Shown here: one piece after another, positions 11,555 to 21,819 of the stretch
Layout of the letters: each line of letters starts with the position of its first letter
Numbering within the stretch: the stretch's first letter is position 1
Origin: Karstenula rhodostoma CBS 690.94
Taxonomy: Eukaryota > Ascomycota > Dothideomycetes > Pleosporales > Didymosphaeriaceae
DNA length: 64,000 bases
Direction: 5' to 3'
NCBI GenBank assembly: GCA_010093485.1
Contig: MU001505.1
Location: 709,375 to 773,374, forward strand
Notes under the pieces: generated by a model
The model's input: only the letters and a program-made list of their open reading frames with translations
The model's database searches: none
What the model was told of the DNA's origin: nothing
Program-made: the position numbers and the translations under genes

Positions 11555-13063
11555 ATGCGCCAAATCTCGCCGAATAGTATATCATCCCTTGGTTCTGGAA
11601 GCACTGACGATGCGCCTGCCCGTCAACCTAACGATTCTTTGTCTACAACTCCTGCTTCAACAGCACCGCAGTCGAGCAGCACCTCGGTCAAATCAGGCTT
11701 CCACACTTCAAGCGACAAGGAAAAAGGGTCATCGCCGAAGTCAAGCTTGAAGACATCCAAGTCCACTGGTTCTCTTCCGCGAGTACGCTTCTCGGTTCCC
11801 GAACCTCCGCCCGCTCTGCCTTATACCGCAGCATCAGTCAACTCAACTCACTACACAACTCTCAACTTTCGAAAGTTTGACGTCCCGGTTCACAACACAA
11901 GCTCATCCATCATGCCTGGACTCGAACTGAATGCACTTCTTCCACAGTTTGATAATGTTTCGATTTCTCTCGGGTGTCAAACTCCATCCAGAACCTCTTT
12001 AGACCTCCCGGTCAGGTCGCCAGCGAAAGCGAGGGACTACAAGCGCCTCTCTGCACCGGCACCTATATCTCGCAGAGAGAGCCGGATGTCCAACGCACCA
12101 CCTCTACCACCCTCAACTCACGAGACCCGGAGCAACTCCCGCTCCGTTCGCCGCTACAACCCACGAGTGACCTCCTTCCAATCCGTTGCCTCCGCCGCCT
12201 CCGCACCGGCTGCACTACAATATCCACCAACACCATCTGTTCCACCTTCCCAGTATAACCCACTGCAGAACTACGTCCCCTGTCTTGCCCCCAACTGTTC
12301 CAACCACTACACCGCCCATCTTCTCGGTCCAACTTACTACTGCCTCCAGCCCCCCTACCAGCTTATCCGCAAGCGCGGTCTCTGCCCCCTCCATGCCCAC
12401 CAAGACCTCATGCTCGCCAACCAGCGCGTAAAAAGCACATACGAGTCCATGCGGCAGAACTGCGGGCGCAAGACGCTGGGCACGATCGCAGCGGAGTTTG
12501 AAGTGTTTGTGCAGCAGGTACGCGAAGAACGGGCAGAGGAAAGCAAGAGGATGAAGACATGGCAGGGGCAGCGCATACTTCCTTCTGCACCGTCTGCGGG
12601 TGTGAAAGGGAAAGAAGGAAAAGAAAAAGAGAAGGTGTGGGAAGAAGAGTGGGATTGGCGGTACTCGCCGCGGCCGTGCACGCGAAAGGGGTGTGAGGAG
12701 GGGTGGTACTCGCCGTTCGACAACCGGTTGTACCTGTTCTACACCACGGCACGGCCCTCTGGGTTCTTCCCGCTGAGTACGCTGTGTCCCAGCTGCGCGA
12801 AATACGACGTCGAAAGCGCGGCAGAGAGAATTGAGGAGAGGAGGAGAGATGTAGGCGGGGTTGTGGGACCGGAGTTTGAGGAGTGGCATATTCAAATGGG
12901 CAAGGACAGGGATTTGGAAGTAGAGTACTGGGAAAATGCGCAGAAGAGGATTGTGAGGGAGGAGATGGGGAGGTATCATGTGGGGGCAGTACAGCCGCAG
13001 AAGACGGTCAAGGAGAAGAAGAGTAAGAGGCTGACGAAATTGGATGTGTGTGTTGTAATGTAA
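11555..13063 (+). CDS. Hypothetical protein with Cys-pair motifs, 502 aa
   Basis: One uninterrupted frame of 502 aa. Residues 1-230 are Ser/Thr/Pro-rich and likely disordered. The second half is more conserved-looking and contains Cys/His clusters that could bind zinc: PCLAPNC with nearby H, RGLCPLH, PCTRKGC and LCPSCAKY, separated by a charged helix (FVQQVREERAEESKRMK) and a Lys/Glu-rich linker. The C-terminus is charged helix ending in KKSKRLTKLD. No named family is recognised; the repeated CX2-4C pattern suggests a structural zinc-binding protein, by inference only. No membrane segment or signal peptide is seen. Confidence 0.75.
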   Translation: MRQISPNSISSLGSGSTDDAPARQPNDSLSTTPASTAPQSSSTSVKSGFHTSSDKEKGSSPKSSLKTSKSTGSLPRVRFSVPEPPPALPYTAASVNSTHYTTLNFRKFDVPVHNTSSSIMPGLELNALLPQFDNVSISLGCQTPSRTSLDLPVRSPAKARDYKRLSAPAPISRRESRMSNAPPLPPSTHETRSNSRSVRRYNPRVTSFQSVASAASAPAALQYPPTPSVPPSQYNPLQNYVPCLAPNCSNHYTAHLLGPTYYCLQPPYQLIRKRGLCPLHAHQDLMLANQRVKSTYESMRQNCGRKTLGTIAAEFEVFVQQVREERAEESKRMKTWQGQRILPSAPSAGVKGKEGKEKEKVWEEEWDWRYSPRPCTRKGCEEGWYSPFDNRLYLFYTTARPSGFFPLSTLCPSCAKYDVESAAERIEERRRDVGGVVGPEFEEWHIQMGKDRDLEVEYWENAQKRIVREEMGRYHVGAVQPQKTVKEKKSKRLTKLDVCVVM

Positions 13064-13206
13064 TACCCTAGTCGTCTTGACTGGGGGAAGGTCCGTGGCG
13101 TATGGCGTGGCGTGCGGCGCATGGGGCTAATGAATACAACGTAATGGTAATGAATGACTACATGTTCGCTCTCCGTCGCCATGTGCTCATATTCTATCTT
13201 CCCATC

Positions 13207-13843
13207 TCAAAGATTCCCCCTAGCTGGCTCAAACGCCGTCGCCTTGTTCTCCCTCGTCCACTGCAACTCAGCATCACTTCCCGGCATCGGCGGGACAATA
13301 CCCTGTATCTTCCACAGATCACGCCTCGTCTCCTCAACGCTATACTCCCAATCGTATCCCTTATCCGCTATGTGCGGTTTCAGCGCTTTGTCTATGGCCC
13401 CCAAGAACCGGTCACGGGCTGCGTCGTTGGGGCTTAAAGGCGTTAGCATCTCCCTACTGTTCTGTGCGAAGGATGCAGGCAGAGAAGGAAATGGGAGAAT
13501 CACATACAGTGTACGTGCGATATTCTGTATGGTAATTCTGACGAAGGGGACGCTGGAGTCCGGACCGGGTTCGTTGGCTGCGGTATGCGGTGTGGGGCGG
13601 GGGACACTGCCGACGTAGATGTTGGTTGCGTCGAGCGGGACAAAGAGGACGTTTACGTAAAAGGCTGGGAGGGGGACGGCGGTGTAGACTGCGTGGCGCT
13701 GCTTAATACTGATTGAACTGGACACTGGGGTATACGGAATAAGATGTGAAGCTCTCACTATTCGTGACGTCTTTTGAGAAAGCAGTTTTCTCTGCTTCGG
13801 ATGTGAAGATTGAGCGTGGGTGGTAGATTATCCAGAGAGGCAT
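13207..13843 (-). CDS. Tautomerase_3-like (cis-CaaD-type) protein
   Basis: Begins MPLWIIYHPRSIF, so Pro2 becomes the N-terminal catalytic proline of the 4-oxalocrotonate tautomerase superfamily after Met removal. The best model joins exon 13843-13769 to 13698-13207 across a 70-nt intron, giving 188 aa in which SKD is followed by RHAVYTAVPLPAFYVNVLFVP, the right length and pattern for the fungal Tautomerase_3 family (PF14832). The donor GTCACG is weak; a stronger GTGAGA donor 11 nt further on does not keep phase, so this junction is the doubtful point. The C-terminal GIVPPMPGSDAELQW segment is typical of the family. The natural substrate of fungal members is unknown; the fold supports tautomerase or dehalogenase chemistry. 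Confidence 0.75.
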
Positions 13844-14355
13844 TGTGTTGGGTGAAACGAGGTGATTGTGGATGAATGTAGTGTACAAATAACAGTCTGG
13901 TCTTTCGAGCCAACGTAGGACTCTTATGAATGCTTTTCGTGGACTAAATGCTCATCGGCTACTATATGGTGATTAGATGTAATGGGGTAATTATAGTGGG
14001 GATGCCTCCACTCTAATGAAGCGTCACGAAACTAATCATCAGCAGTTCACTAATCACAGTCACTTGACCATTATCCGAGCCAGAACACTACTATGGCAGC
14101 TGCCACGAGTACAGACAGAAGGGAATTCTTGGTTTAGGTACAAAGGCTTCCTCGTGAGATTTAACAATACTAGAAAGAGTCCAGATACTTCTTTGTTAGG
14201 GAGAGTACACAGTATCATCCTGTAGACCCACGTACATTCTGCCTGAATAAACATGATGTATATACCTGGGCAATGCGCATGAATCTGCTTATCAAAACAC
14301 TGCAGATTAGTTTTGTAGCGCAAACGGGTTTCGCTGTCACCCCACTTCGGCACCT
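13844..14355. other. Intergenic, no gene seen
   Basis: AT-richer spacer between the tautomerase promoter and the 3' end of the NmrA-like gene, both on the minus strand. Short frames only. Confidence 0.45.
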
Positions 14356-15264
14356 CTACTGCTTTGCCAAAACCTTCCTCACCGTCTCTTCCAGATCCTC
14401 TTCTTGTAGTCCCAGCAACTCATTCGCGACTCTACCTTCCCAATCACTGGCCACAAGTCCCCAGATGCCGACCGTTTCCTCCGTGGCATGGAAGTCGCCC
14501 TCCAACATCTTCGGCCTCAACTCCGCCAACCGCTCCTCACTCTTCTGATGTACAATCTCAAACTTATCCCCCGTGACCTTCTCCAGCACAGCCAGCACCT
14601 CATTCTGCGACACGTGAAAGCTCTGGATATACAGCAGCTTATTCGCCGTCTCCTCGGGCCTCTCCAAAACCTTCACCACAGCCTTCGCAATGAACGGTAG
14701 GTTTGACGCGCTGAACTTGATGTCACCTCCATCCTGAAGATACGCCTTGCGCTGCGCAACATCAAAGCAGAGCAAACTGTTGCCCAGACCCCAGTCGAAG
14801 AAATGTGCAGGCACGAGACCCGTCCAGCTCAGCTTCCCTTGTCCGTCCCCGCGCTCCTGGTCCTGCAGCGAAATGAGGTAATCGCGCGCTTCCTTCTTGT
14901 ACTCCGCGATGGGATAGACCTCCCTCGTCTTGGCATCGGCTGAATCGACGCTGCCGAATTCGGCAGGGATGATGCGCTTGACGCCCGAGTTGAAGGCGGC
15001 TTCGATGACGCGCTTGTTTTGGGCTACTTGGACGGGCTTGATGGCGAGGATGAGGGCGTCGATGTTGTTCTCCTTCAGGGCCCGTGTAACGTCTGGGACG
15101 TTGAGGTCGTCGGGTACGGTAACGACGTGGGTTCCAGGATATGTTGACTTGGAGCCTGCGCGGTTGATGACGCTGACATTGAAGGTGGATGCCTTGAGTG
15201 CTTCGAGAATTGGTTCGCCGATGGTGCCGGTTCCGCCAACGAGGCCGACGTTTTTGATTGACAT
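14356..15264 (-). CDS. NmrA-like / isoflavone-reductase-type NAD(P)-binding protein
   Basis: Single exon, 302 aa, the usual size of the family. The N-terminal Rossmann motif GLVGGTGTIG (residues 7-16) binds NAD(P). It is followed by the DDLNVPDVTRAL segment and VKRIIPAEFGSVD near residue 110, the characteristic PSEFG-like motif of the isoflavone-reductase branch of atypical short-chain dehydrogenases. The middle has ARDYLISLQ and GLVPAHFFDWGLGN. Members are reductases in secondary metabolism or redox-sensing regulators; no cluster genes surround it, so the substrate is open. No signal peptide. Confidence 0.9.
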   Translation of the reverse strand: MSIKNVGLVGGTGTIGEPILEALKASTFNVSVINRAGSKSTYPGTHVVTVPDDLNVPDVTRALKENNIDALILAIKPVQVAQNKRVIEAAFNSGVKRIIPAEFGSVDSADAKTREVYPIAEYKKEARDYLISLQDQERGDGQGKLSWTGLVPAHFFDWGLGNSLLCFDVAQRKAYLQDGGDIKFSASNLPFIAKAVVKVLERPEETANKLLYIQSFHVSQNEVLAVLEKVTGDKFEIVHQKSEERLAELRPKMLEGDFHATEETVGIWGLVASDWEGRVANELLGLQEEDLEETVRKVLAKQ

Positions 15265-15646
15265 TGTGAGTTGCGGGAAGTAGTCTCGATGGATTCTAGG
15301 GGTAAATGACCAAAGACTGGCTCAAGGATTGCGCTTTGGCTTTTGGATGCTGTTGTTGAGTCCGTCCGTGGGGTACCCCGCAATGTACTCCGTGCTCTTT
15401 CTTGAGTGATGATCTTTTGTGATTTGGTTCTTCGTATCCTAAGCTGGGAGCAGTTCACAACAGACTCAAGGGAGATTGCAACCGTGAATGAAAGTTCAAT
15501 GAATAATGGTGGTACTCATACAACATGACGTAGAAGGGTATATGTACTAGCAACGGACTGGTCGGACCAACGGCGCACCACCCCCGGAAAATCGAAACCG
15601 ACACTTCAACTCCGAAAATTCGAGACTACCGCCCCAAGAACCCCTC
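15265..15646. other. Intergenic, no gene seen
   Basis: Promoter of the NmrA-like gene and the 3' flank of the next minus-strand gene. Nothing else recognised. Confidence 0.45.
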
Positions 15647-16778
15647 TTACAGCTTACACAACATCCTCCAAGGCCACTTCAATACAAAAACCATGACAAG
15701 ACATACTTTCCTCGTTTTTCCATCAGGCGGTCTCTTCTTTGGCACCGGAGTATCCATCTTGAACTCAGTTTGGGGCACGCCAAAATCCGACTGCAGGATC
15801 GGAGAAAGACCCGAGTACTCCGATCCGACTACGCTACCTTCATCTGAGTAGGATTTAGGCGAGTTCAGCGACGGCGCTTGAGGACTGTAGGGGCTGTAAT
15901 CCTGGCCTCTGGGGTTCGCAGCCTGGTCGTACCGCACGGGTGTGTCGGGAATGCGCAACGGCAGAGGCGACGTCATTGTACGCCCAGATTGACGGTAGGG
16001 TGGTCTTTCCTGATACGCCTCGTAGTGAACCTGGTGTTGAACCTCGGGCTCGTAGTTCGTAAGGATCTTTGTCTTGGCTAGCATTTTGTCGCAGGATTCA
16101 CGGTCGAAGCGGAATGATTGCACGCAGGGCGTGTCCGGGTTTGCATACGGTCTCAGCAGCGTCCAATCTATCTTGTAGACGTGTCGGATGTTGACATAGG
16201 AATCCCAGCGCAGGCTCGCGCCATGTTGCAGTTCCAGGGTGGGAAATCGCTTTTGCATCTTCTTGGAAGAGGCATCTGGATGAGGTGGGGATGGCGATAT
16301 TGGAAGATACCAGGAGCGCCGTGAAGCGTGGAATTCATTGTTTTTGGAGTATATCTCATGCAGGCGTTTGCCTTGGAAGGATGTGACCTGTGCTTTGGTA
16401 AGAACACGATTCCCTAAAGCGGTGTGGGTGTAAACTCACTATATGGAAGTGCACGACTTGCGGCTCTTCTGCTGGCCGTGATACGACAACTATTGGGTGG
16501 TTGTATATACCCTCTTCGACGGCGCCCTTCCCATGTGCCCGCCGCACTGCTCTTGGAGGTAGGTCTTCCTGGGGCGGGAGCCAGAAAACACGCCCAGTAA
16601 CCACGTCTGCCTCGTCGACTCCTCTAGTAGGTACTTTTTGCGATGATGATATCCCTCTCGAGGCAGGTGCCCTCGCATGGGTCCTTGTGGGAGACGTGTT
16701 CCCATATTCAGCATGAGGATGTGTGTATGCCCCGTAGGCATCGTACGATTGAGAGTAAGAATAGTTATAGTTAGCCAT
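15647..16778 (-). CDS. Conserved ascomycete protein of unknown function
   Basis: Exons 16778-16440 and 16387-15647 are joined over a 51-nt intron (GTGAGT...ACAG), giving about 359 aa. An in-frame ATG at 16820 would add 14 residues. After a Tyr/Ser-rich N-terminus comes the conserved core: GRVFWLPPQEDLPP, a GIYNHPIVVVSRP segment, VVHFHI, then after the intron VTSFQGKRL, SWYLPISPSPPHPD and SYVNIRHVYKIDWTLLRPY. I recognise this pattern from many ascomycete hypothetical proteins; the hydrophobic HP[IV]V[IV] strand pattern recalls small PemK/MazF-like beta-barrels, but that is a guess. A second possible intron near the 3' end (15706-15653, GTATGT donor, 54 nt, multiple of three) would remove 18 residues without changing the stop. 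Confidence 0.78.
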
Positions 16779-18035
16779 AGTCGCCGTTTTCTGGGCCGAA
16801 TCTTGAGGCCAGCTTCCCATACCAAGCTTCCATTTTGCGGTTCAAGAACTCATATATACTAGCCACCTCCGCCGCAGACCTACTCATCACCCACGCGAGC
16901 TGAGTTGCATTGGGGGCAGAGTCATGGTCAATGGTGGAGAGAGCACACATGGATGATGGATCCGGTCAGCGCCGCATCCACCCTACTCCATTCAAGCCTT
17001 ACTCGAGAACAGTGCCTACACTCGCCATGCTTGCCTTTTTCTGTTCTGGTCTCGGCACACAGTAACACAGCATGCAAAGATAGTCCGGTCGGGCTGATCG
17101 CCTAAGCCGAGGACCATGATCCAATAGATCCTCGATGCGCCACAAACTTGTGCTTCATGCGTACTGTGGCTGCGATGCACGGCCACTTCATCCCTGCACG
17201 GGGGCACATGCAGCCCCCATGGCCAGACGATTGGGAACTAGGTGGTAGCTGAGCGATATGCGGAGCCTTACTAGGCACGTACGCACTGCAGCAGGAAAAT
17301 GGCGCGGAGATTGCGCGTGAGTAAGTCAGAGGTACGACTTTACAGTGGGAACATGCGCTGCGAGATGAATCTACGAGGCTGAATCGATTAGACGATGCGC
17401 AACGTCACATCTATCCGGTCATAGCGCTACGGACTTCGTGCAAGTAACGCTCCAGGCTTATGTGAATGCGGTTTTTTTTAAATGTGTTGCTTGATTCGCT
17501 CACATAATCCATGTTTTTGTACCGATGGAGGAATCACGGCGAAGTATTTCTCACCGTGTGGCTGTGAGTGGTGGCCGAAATTGTAGGTGTGCACTGGAAG
17601 GTAACCTCTCGTGCAGGGAGCACCGCATACCATCCTTCAGTAACGCCCGCACGCTATCCCTGTGCACGCCTAACGACTCGGCAGTACCAGGCCCCCGAGG
17701 AAAAGGGAGCGCCGATGCTTGGATCCAGATACCTGGTAAGTATTTGCGATGACGCGCCGTTGGAAGATCTTCATATGTTCAAGCCACAACTGCTGCATTA
17801 GGTCGTTATGTGGGGTGTAAGTAGCCCCATTCCGTCAGACACCAATAGTCATAAACATTACCTCCCCGTTCGAGCATTGCTGCTCCCTGCAAGGCCGCCA
17901 TTGTGGTCATATAATGCGGCCGCTCCGACTTCTACTTCCTCGGCTTCTCATCTCGTTGCATCCTCCCTCCTGCTCGCCCACAGTAGCCTCCTTCCTCCTT
18001 CCTCCCGTTATCGACTACGACTTATCGATACTGGA
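16779..18035. other. Intergenic, no gene seen
   Basis: Promoter of the preceding minus-strand gene and 3' flank of the next. Several 60-80 codon frames occur but none shows splice-linked continuation or a domain. An eight-T run lies near 17471-17478. Confidence 0.45.
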
Positions 18036-19070
18036 TTATCGACCCCATAATCCGCTAACCTTCTCGCCAAACCCCGAAGCCATGGTGCTGAACCTCCGGC
18101 TCCCGCTACGCTCCCGAGCCGCGGCTTTACCCACCCTCGGCTCCACACCTCGTAGCTCGAGCTTGAACATGTCCGTTTTCGCACCGAGGCTTGTCGCCTG
18201 CCGTAAAGGATGTGCGACATGTCTATCCCATAGGTCATTACTGACTTCCTGCCCGTTGTGGCCGTGGCTCTTCTGTAAGGGATGCTTGAATCTAGCAGCA
18301 TCGGCGTGACTGTTCCATTGGAAGATCATCACGAGGGTCTCGTCTTCCATGTTCCTCCGCTCCTCGTCCTCGGCATAGAATAATGACATGTTCTTTTCGT
18401 CGGAGTTGGTGCTCTTAAGAGTTGGTCTGCTATCGAAACTTTCGTATCCACTTCCGATTGAACTGGATGGAGATGTCGGAACGCCCGGGTGGAGCTCAGC
18501 CCAGGCCCAGAAATCATGGATCAGATCTCCTGGCCTACTGAATGCGGCCGGTACACAAGCATCCAACTGGGCCGATAAGGAGGACCGTTTCGGGTCCCAA
18601 CCAAAGTGTTTTCCAATAGCACTTGCCACGCTAGGATTTGGTGCTTGCAGCAAAAAGATGTCGCACGGGATCCTCTCATCAGATGACGAAGCGGCAAGTG
18701 AGATGACGGAATAGTCCAGATACACATGTTGAACCCTCGGAGGTGACGATAAGTGCTTGAGCACGGTTGCGAAGACTACTGACGTACGGTCCCTGCAAGT
18801 CTCACTTGCTGTAGTGAAGATAGCGACTGTGTTCGGGTTCGACAGGCATGGCGACCACGTGGTAAAAGTTGTCGGATGTGATGTGGTCTCCGCGGCATCG
18901 GTGATGCTGCTCAACAGTATATTGAGGGCCGTATATGGTGCCGCATTCGTAGGAACAACCGGGGCCTTGAATTTCAAGACTACGAGCACAACTTCAAGGG
19001 GCGGCCTTGTGCTTGAGGGGTCCTGGACCGCATGTCGTCGATGGTCGCACGTCCCACAGCAAGTCGACAT
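18036..19070 (-). CDS. Hypothetical protein, possible dimeric alpha-beta barrel
   Basis: Open frame of 344 aa. Two beta-strand-like segments, LEVVLVVLKFKAP near residue 25 and ETLVMIFQWNSHADAARFKHP near 250, sit about 220 residues apart, recalling the paired ferredoxin-like repeats of stress-responsive dimeric alpha-beta barrel proteins; between them is a Ser/Pro-rich linker (PGVPTSPSSSIGSGYES). The C-terminus is basic. The N-terminal MSTCCGTCDHRRHAVQDPSS is atypical, so the true start may lie in an upstream exon. A complementary frame on the plus strand at 17914-18309 overlaps it but lacks any sign of being real. No named function. Confidence 0.68.
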   Translation of the reverse strand: MSTCCGTCDHRRHAVQDPSSTRPPLEVVLVVLKFKAPVVPTNAAPYTALNILLSSITDAAETTSHPTTFTTWSPCLSNPNTVAIFTTASETCRDRTSVVFATVLKHLSSPPRVQHVYLDYSVISLAASSSDERIPCDIFLLQAPNPSVASAIGKHFGWDPKRSSLSAQLDACVPAAFSRPGDLIHDFWAWAELHPGVPTSPSSSIGSGYESFDSRPTLKSTNSDEKNMSLFYAEDEERRNMEDETLVMIFQWNSHADAARFKHPLQKSHGHNGQEVSNDLWDRHVAHPLRQATSLGAKTDMFKLELRGVEPRVGKAAARERSGSRRFSTMASGFGEKVSGLWGR

Positions 19071-20415
19071 CGTGATGTTTAGCGAGCGTGTGAAAAGCGA
19101 TGGTGAGCTTCTGTGAGCGAGCGAAGAGTTGGAGTCTCAGGGCGTTGGTAAACGAGATAGCCAAACCAACTTTTGAATCATGGGTCGGGATGCAGCGAAC
19201 GGAAGGACTATTCCAGAGATACCGCTGTTGCGCCCCGCAAGCGACAGTGATGGGTCTGAGCGGTATAGCAGGATGAGGCTGTGAACACTGCGATCTGCCT
19301 TGAGATGTAGCGATTGGACAAGCGAGAGAAGAGGACTGCTTAAGGCACCGAAACGAATGAGGTTGAACGTCGAGAGATGTGTACAAGTATTAAAAGTGCG
19401 GGGTCGGTATAAACGTATGTACGATTACTGCAGGCAGCGTAGCTGGCAAGCAACGAAGGTTGCTTCAGCACAGCCCAGGATACGTGATCTTGCCTCTGCA
19501 TCCACGACTGCGAACGGGGCCCCGGGTATATTTAGTACGCGATAAGGCGGGAATGCGCAGTTGCGCTCGAGCGTTTCAGAGTCGTCCACATGAAAGACGA
19601 CAATTGCCAGTTCGAGCCTGCCTGTGAGGACAAGCGCGTCTGCGGTTGAGATGCCGACCCAGTAGAAGTTGGCGAGCCAATCCGGGAAGCGATACATCTG
19701 GTCGTGAGGTCATCAAACAGACATGTTGATGTCAAACCGCGTCGAAGGTTGGTGGGATGCTTGCGAGGCGTGTGGCGGAGCTCAATAGAGGGATCGGGAC
19801 TCTTCAGGAAGCCACGCTAGCCATATATGGGAAGGCGCAGTTCGAAACAATGTCATCACACACAGACCTTAAGGCAAACTTGGAATACTTTCAACAGTCA
19901 TATTCAGGTGTACCAATATTTCCTGTCCCCACTGTAAGTGTCTAATGATGGAAGCTATACGCTACATCATACCACTGCCAAAGAGCCTGTTATCTTCACG
20001 ACACAGCCGCCTTGTGGAAAGGTCCTGGTTCACTCGTCAATGATATTCAAATTTTATACATAATTGGTGCACTCTTTTAGCAACACTGTTGTAAAGTTTG
20101 CCGAGATTACCCTGCACCCACTTTAAACCCGTGTTTAACGAGCTGCACGCGACCTCCGGTTGTCACGCAGGTCCCATAACTTAATCAGTAAGCAGATTCG
20201 TGTATTGGTTCACTACGAGTAATCAGGACTCGATCATCCGCCGGAAATGCAGTTCCCAAACCAAGTCGCTATGCAAAACGAACAACAAGATAATACAACG
20301 CTACCAAACTTCGCTCACGCTGACGGTGTGAGCTTCATTGCCTTTGCTCGATAAAATTTTGCTTGTGCCTCGCAAGTGTCTTGTCGTGCAGGTACCGTAC
20401 CGTACCGTGCCCAAA
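19071..20415. other. Intergenic, with one weak open frame
   Basis: No supported gene. A 90-codon minus-strand frame at 19697-19425 (MYRFPDWLANFYW...) has coding-like composition and six cysteines or aromatic clusters, but no start context, splice links or family support it. The 19,950-20,415 stretch is AT-richer and featureless. Confidence 0.4.
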
Positions 20416-21819
20416 TCATAGCAGCAACGCCGCAACGACCGCAATAGCCAGGGCCAGATATTTGGGCGAAGGCATCTCAAGTATCACACCCAAGCTGGCT
20501 GCTTTTCCGCAGCACGCACGGTCATACGTGACGTTGTTGGCCCGAGCGGCAACCTCGAAGACCGAGCCGTTCATCGGGGAGCCGTAGTTGTAGTAATCGA
20601 CAAGAAGGAAATTGGGTGGGCGGCCCCACATGCCTAAACCTGTGTCAGCATCGGCGAGTATATTTTTGGACAACGAATACCTACCTGTGCAGTTCTGTGA
20701 CATCTCACCCAAGCTACTCGACCCATTCACACCGTTCGTCTTGTTAAGCTCCGCCGTGTTGGGTATCAACAGATTTAGCCCCGCGATGCTGACTTGAACA
20801 TTCAAATTATGGTTGGCCATATACATCATCTCCCTGGATTTGTTCTCGGAAAGACCATCCGGACGCTGGATCTCGCACGTGAAGTTTTCGCTCGTAGGGC
20901 TGAACGGCGTTTCCCAGATATTGTAGAATTCCCATAGTAAATAAGGCACCGCAGCGGTATCGAAGTTATAGTCGATAAACGTGATGACGCGTTTGTTTGA
21001 AATGATAAGTTCCCCGAGGGTGGGCCAGTCCTTCAGATTCATAACCGTCTTGGGCGGCTGGTAGACATACTGCTTGAGGCCCGATGCTTCGATAGGCTCC
21101 GCGAACTGTTTGGAGGTGACCGTGCGGTTACCGTTCTTGTCCGTGTCTTGCCAGTTGTAATTACCAAAGATGATGGTAACGACATCGAAAGGGTGCGCTG
21201 CGATCCATTCTGTGACGGTGCGAAGATAGTCTTCAACAGTGCCTGCATTAAGAAGGTCGCAACTGGTGTGGCAGTAGTAGAGGGTACCGTTAATATAATG
21301 CGCCTGTCCTTGCAGAACTCGGATCCCGTCATCTAGTTGCTGGGTGACTGTCAATTCTTGGTTGGAACCCACATTTCTTGCTCTTAAAAAAGGACTGTTG
21401 TGTGCGCAGACCTCGGTGATGTTGCTATACTTGCGGTTACAAAACTCGGGATAGTTGTTGCAGGGCTGGGTATTCACGGGTGGGGCGGCCGTCGACGTGG
21501 TTACTGTTGCGCTCAGCACGGTCGATGTCGATGATGATCTTGTTCCGCCCACGAGTTGTGTATATGTAGCTTCTGATGATACTCCAGACGACGACCCAGA
21601 TGCTGTAGCGTTTGTTGCGCCCGTACTTCCTGAGACGGCTCTAGTTAAGCTGGCGGTTGCGATTGTGCTCCCGTCGAAATCCGAAGGTACTGTGGCGGCT
21701 GGAGCCTCTCCGCTAGATATAGCACTGCTTCCGGTGATTGTGACGATCTCGATCGAGGTGCTCTCCAACTGTGCTATGGCGAGGCTCGCAAGCCCTAAAA
21801 GGAGGTATAGCGGCCCCAT
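20416..21819 (-). CDS. Secreted PLC-like phosphodiesterase
   Basis: The start at 21819 gives a clean signal peptide (MGPLYLLLGLASLAIA). A Ser/Thr-rich region of about 110 residues follows, probably O-glycosylated, then the PLC-like TIM-barrel: CNNYPEFCNRKYSNITEVCAHNSPF with the first catalytic-type histidine, QLDDGIRVLQGQAHYINGTLYYCHTSC with the second, then FDVVTIIFGNYNW, RVITFIDYN and NFLLVDYYN. Many N-glycosylation sequons occur. The tail (YLALAIAVVAALLL) is hydrophobic to the end, as in GPI-anchored proteins. A 45-nt GT-AG intron at 20684-20640 with a GCTGAC branch site is likely spliced; it has no stop and is a multiple of three, so retention would add 15 residues. Predicted mature product 452 aa, acting at the cell surface; substrate unknown. 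Confidence 0.88.
   Translation of the reverse strand: MGPLYLLLGLASLAIAQLESTSIEIVTITGSSAISSGEAPAATVPSDFDGSTIATASLTRAVSGSTGATNATASGSSSGVSSEATYTQLVGGTRSSSTSTVLSATVTTSTAAPPVNTQPCNNYPEFCNRKYSNITEVCAHNSPFLRARNVGSNQELTVTQQLDDGIRVLQGQAHYINGTLYYCHTSCDLLNAGTVEDYLRTVTEWIAAHPFDVVTIIFGNYNWQDTDKNGNRTVTSKQFAEPIEASGLKQYVYQPPKTVMNLKDWPTLGELIISNKRVITFIDYNFDTAAVPYLLWEFYNIWETPFSPTSENFTCEIQRPDGLSENKSREMMYMANHNLNVQVSIAGLNLLIPNTAELNKTNGVNGSSSLGEMSQNCTGRYSLSKNILADADTGLGMWGRPPNFLLVDYYNYGSPMNGSVFEVAARANNVTYDRACCGKAASLGVILEMPSPKYLALAIAVVAALLL

Noticed and set aside
12215..12979. 254-codon minus-strand frame
   Set aside because: Antisense to the 502-aa gene, with translation biased to Pro, Leu and Phe; no splice or domain evidence.
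17914..18309. 131-codon plus-strand frame antisense to the 344-aa gene
   Set aside because: Mostly a mirror of the real minus-strand coding sequence with Leu/Ser/Pro bias and no independent support.
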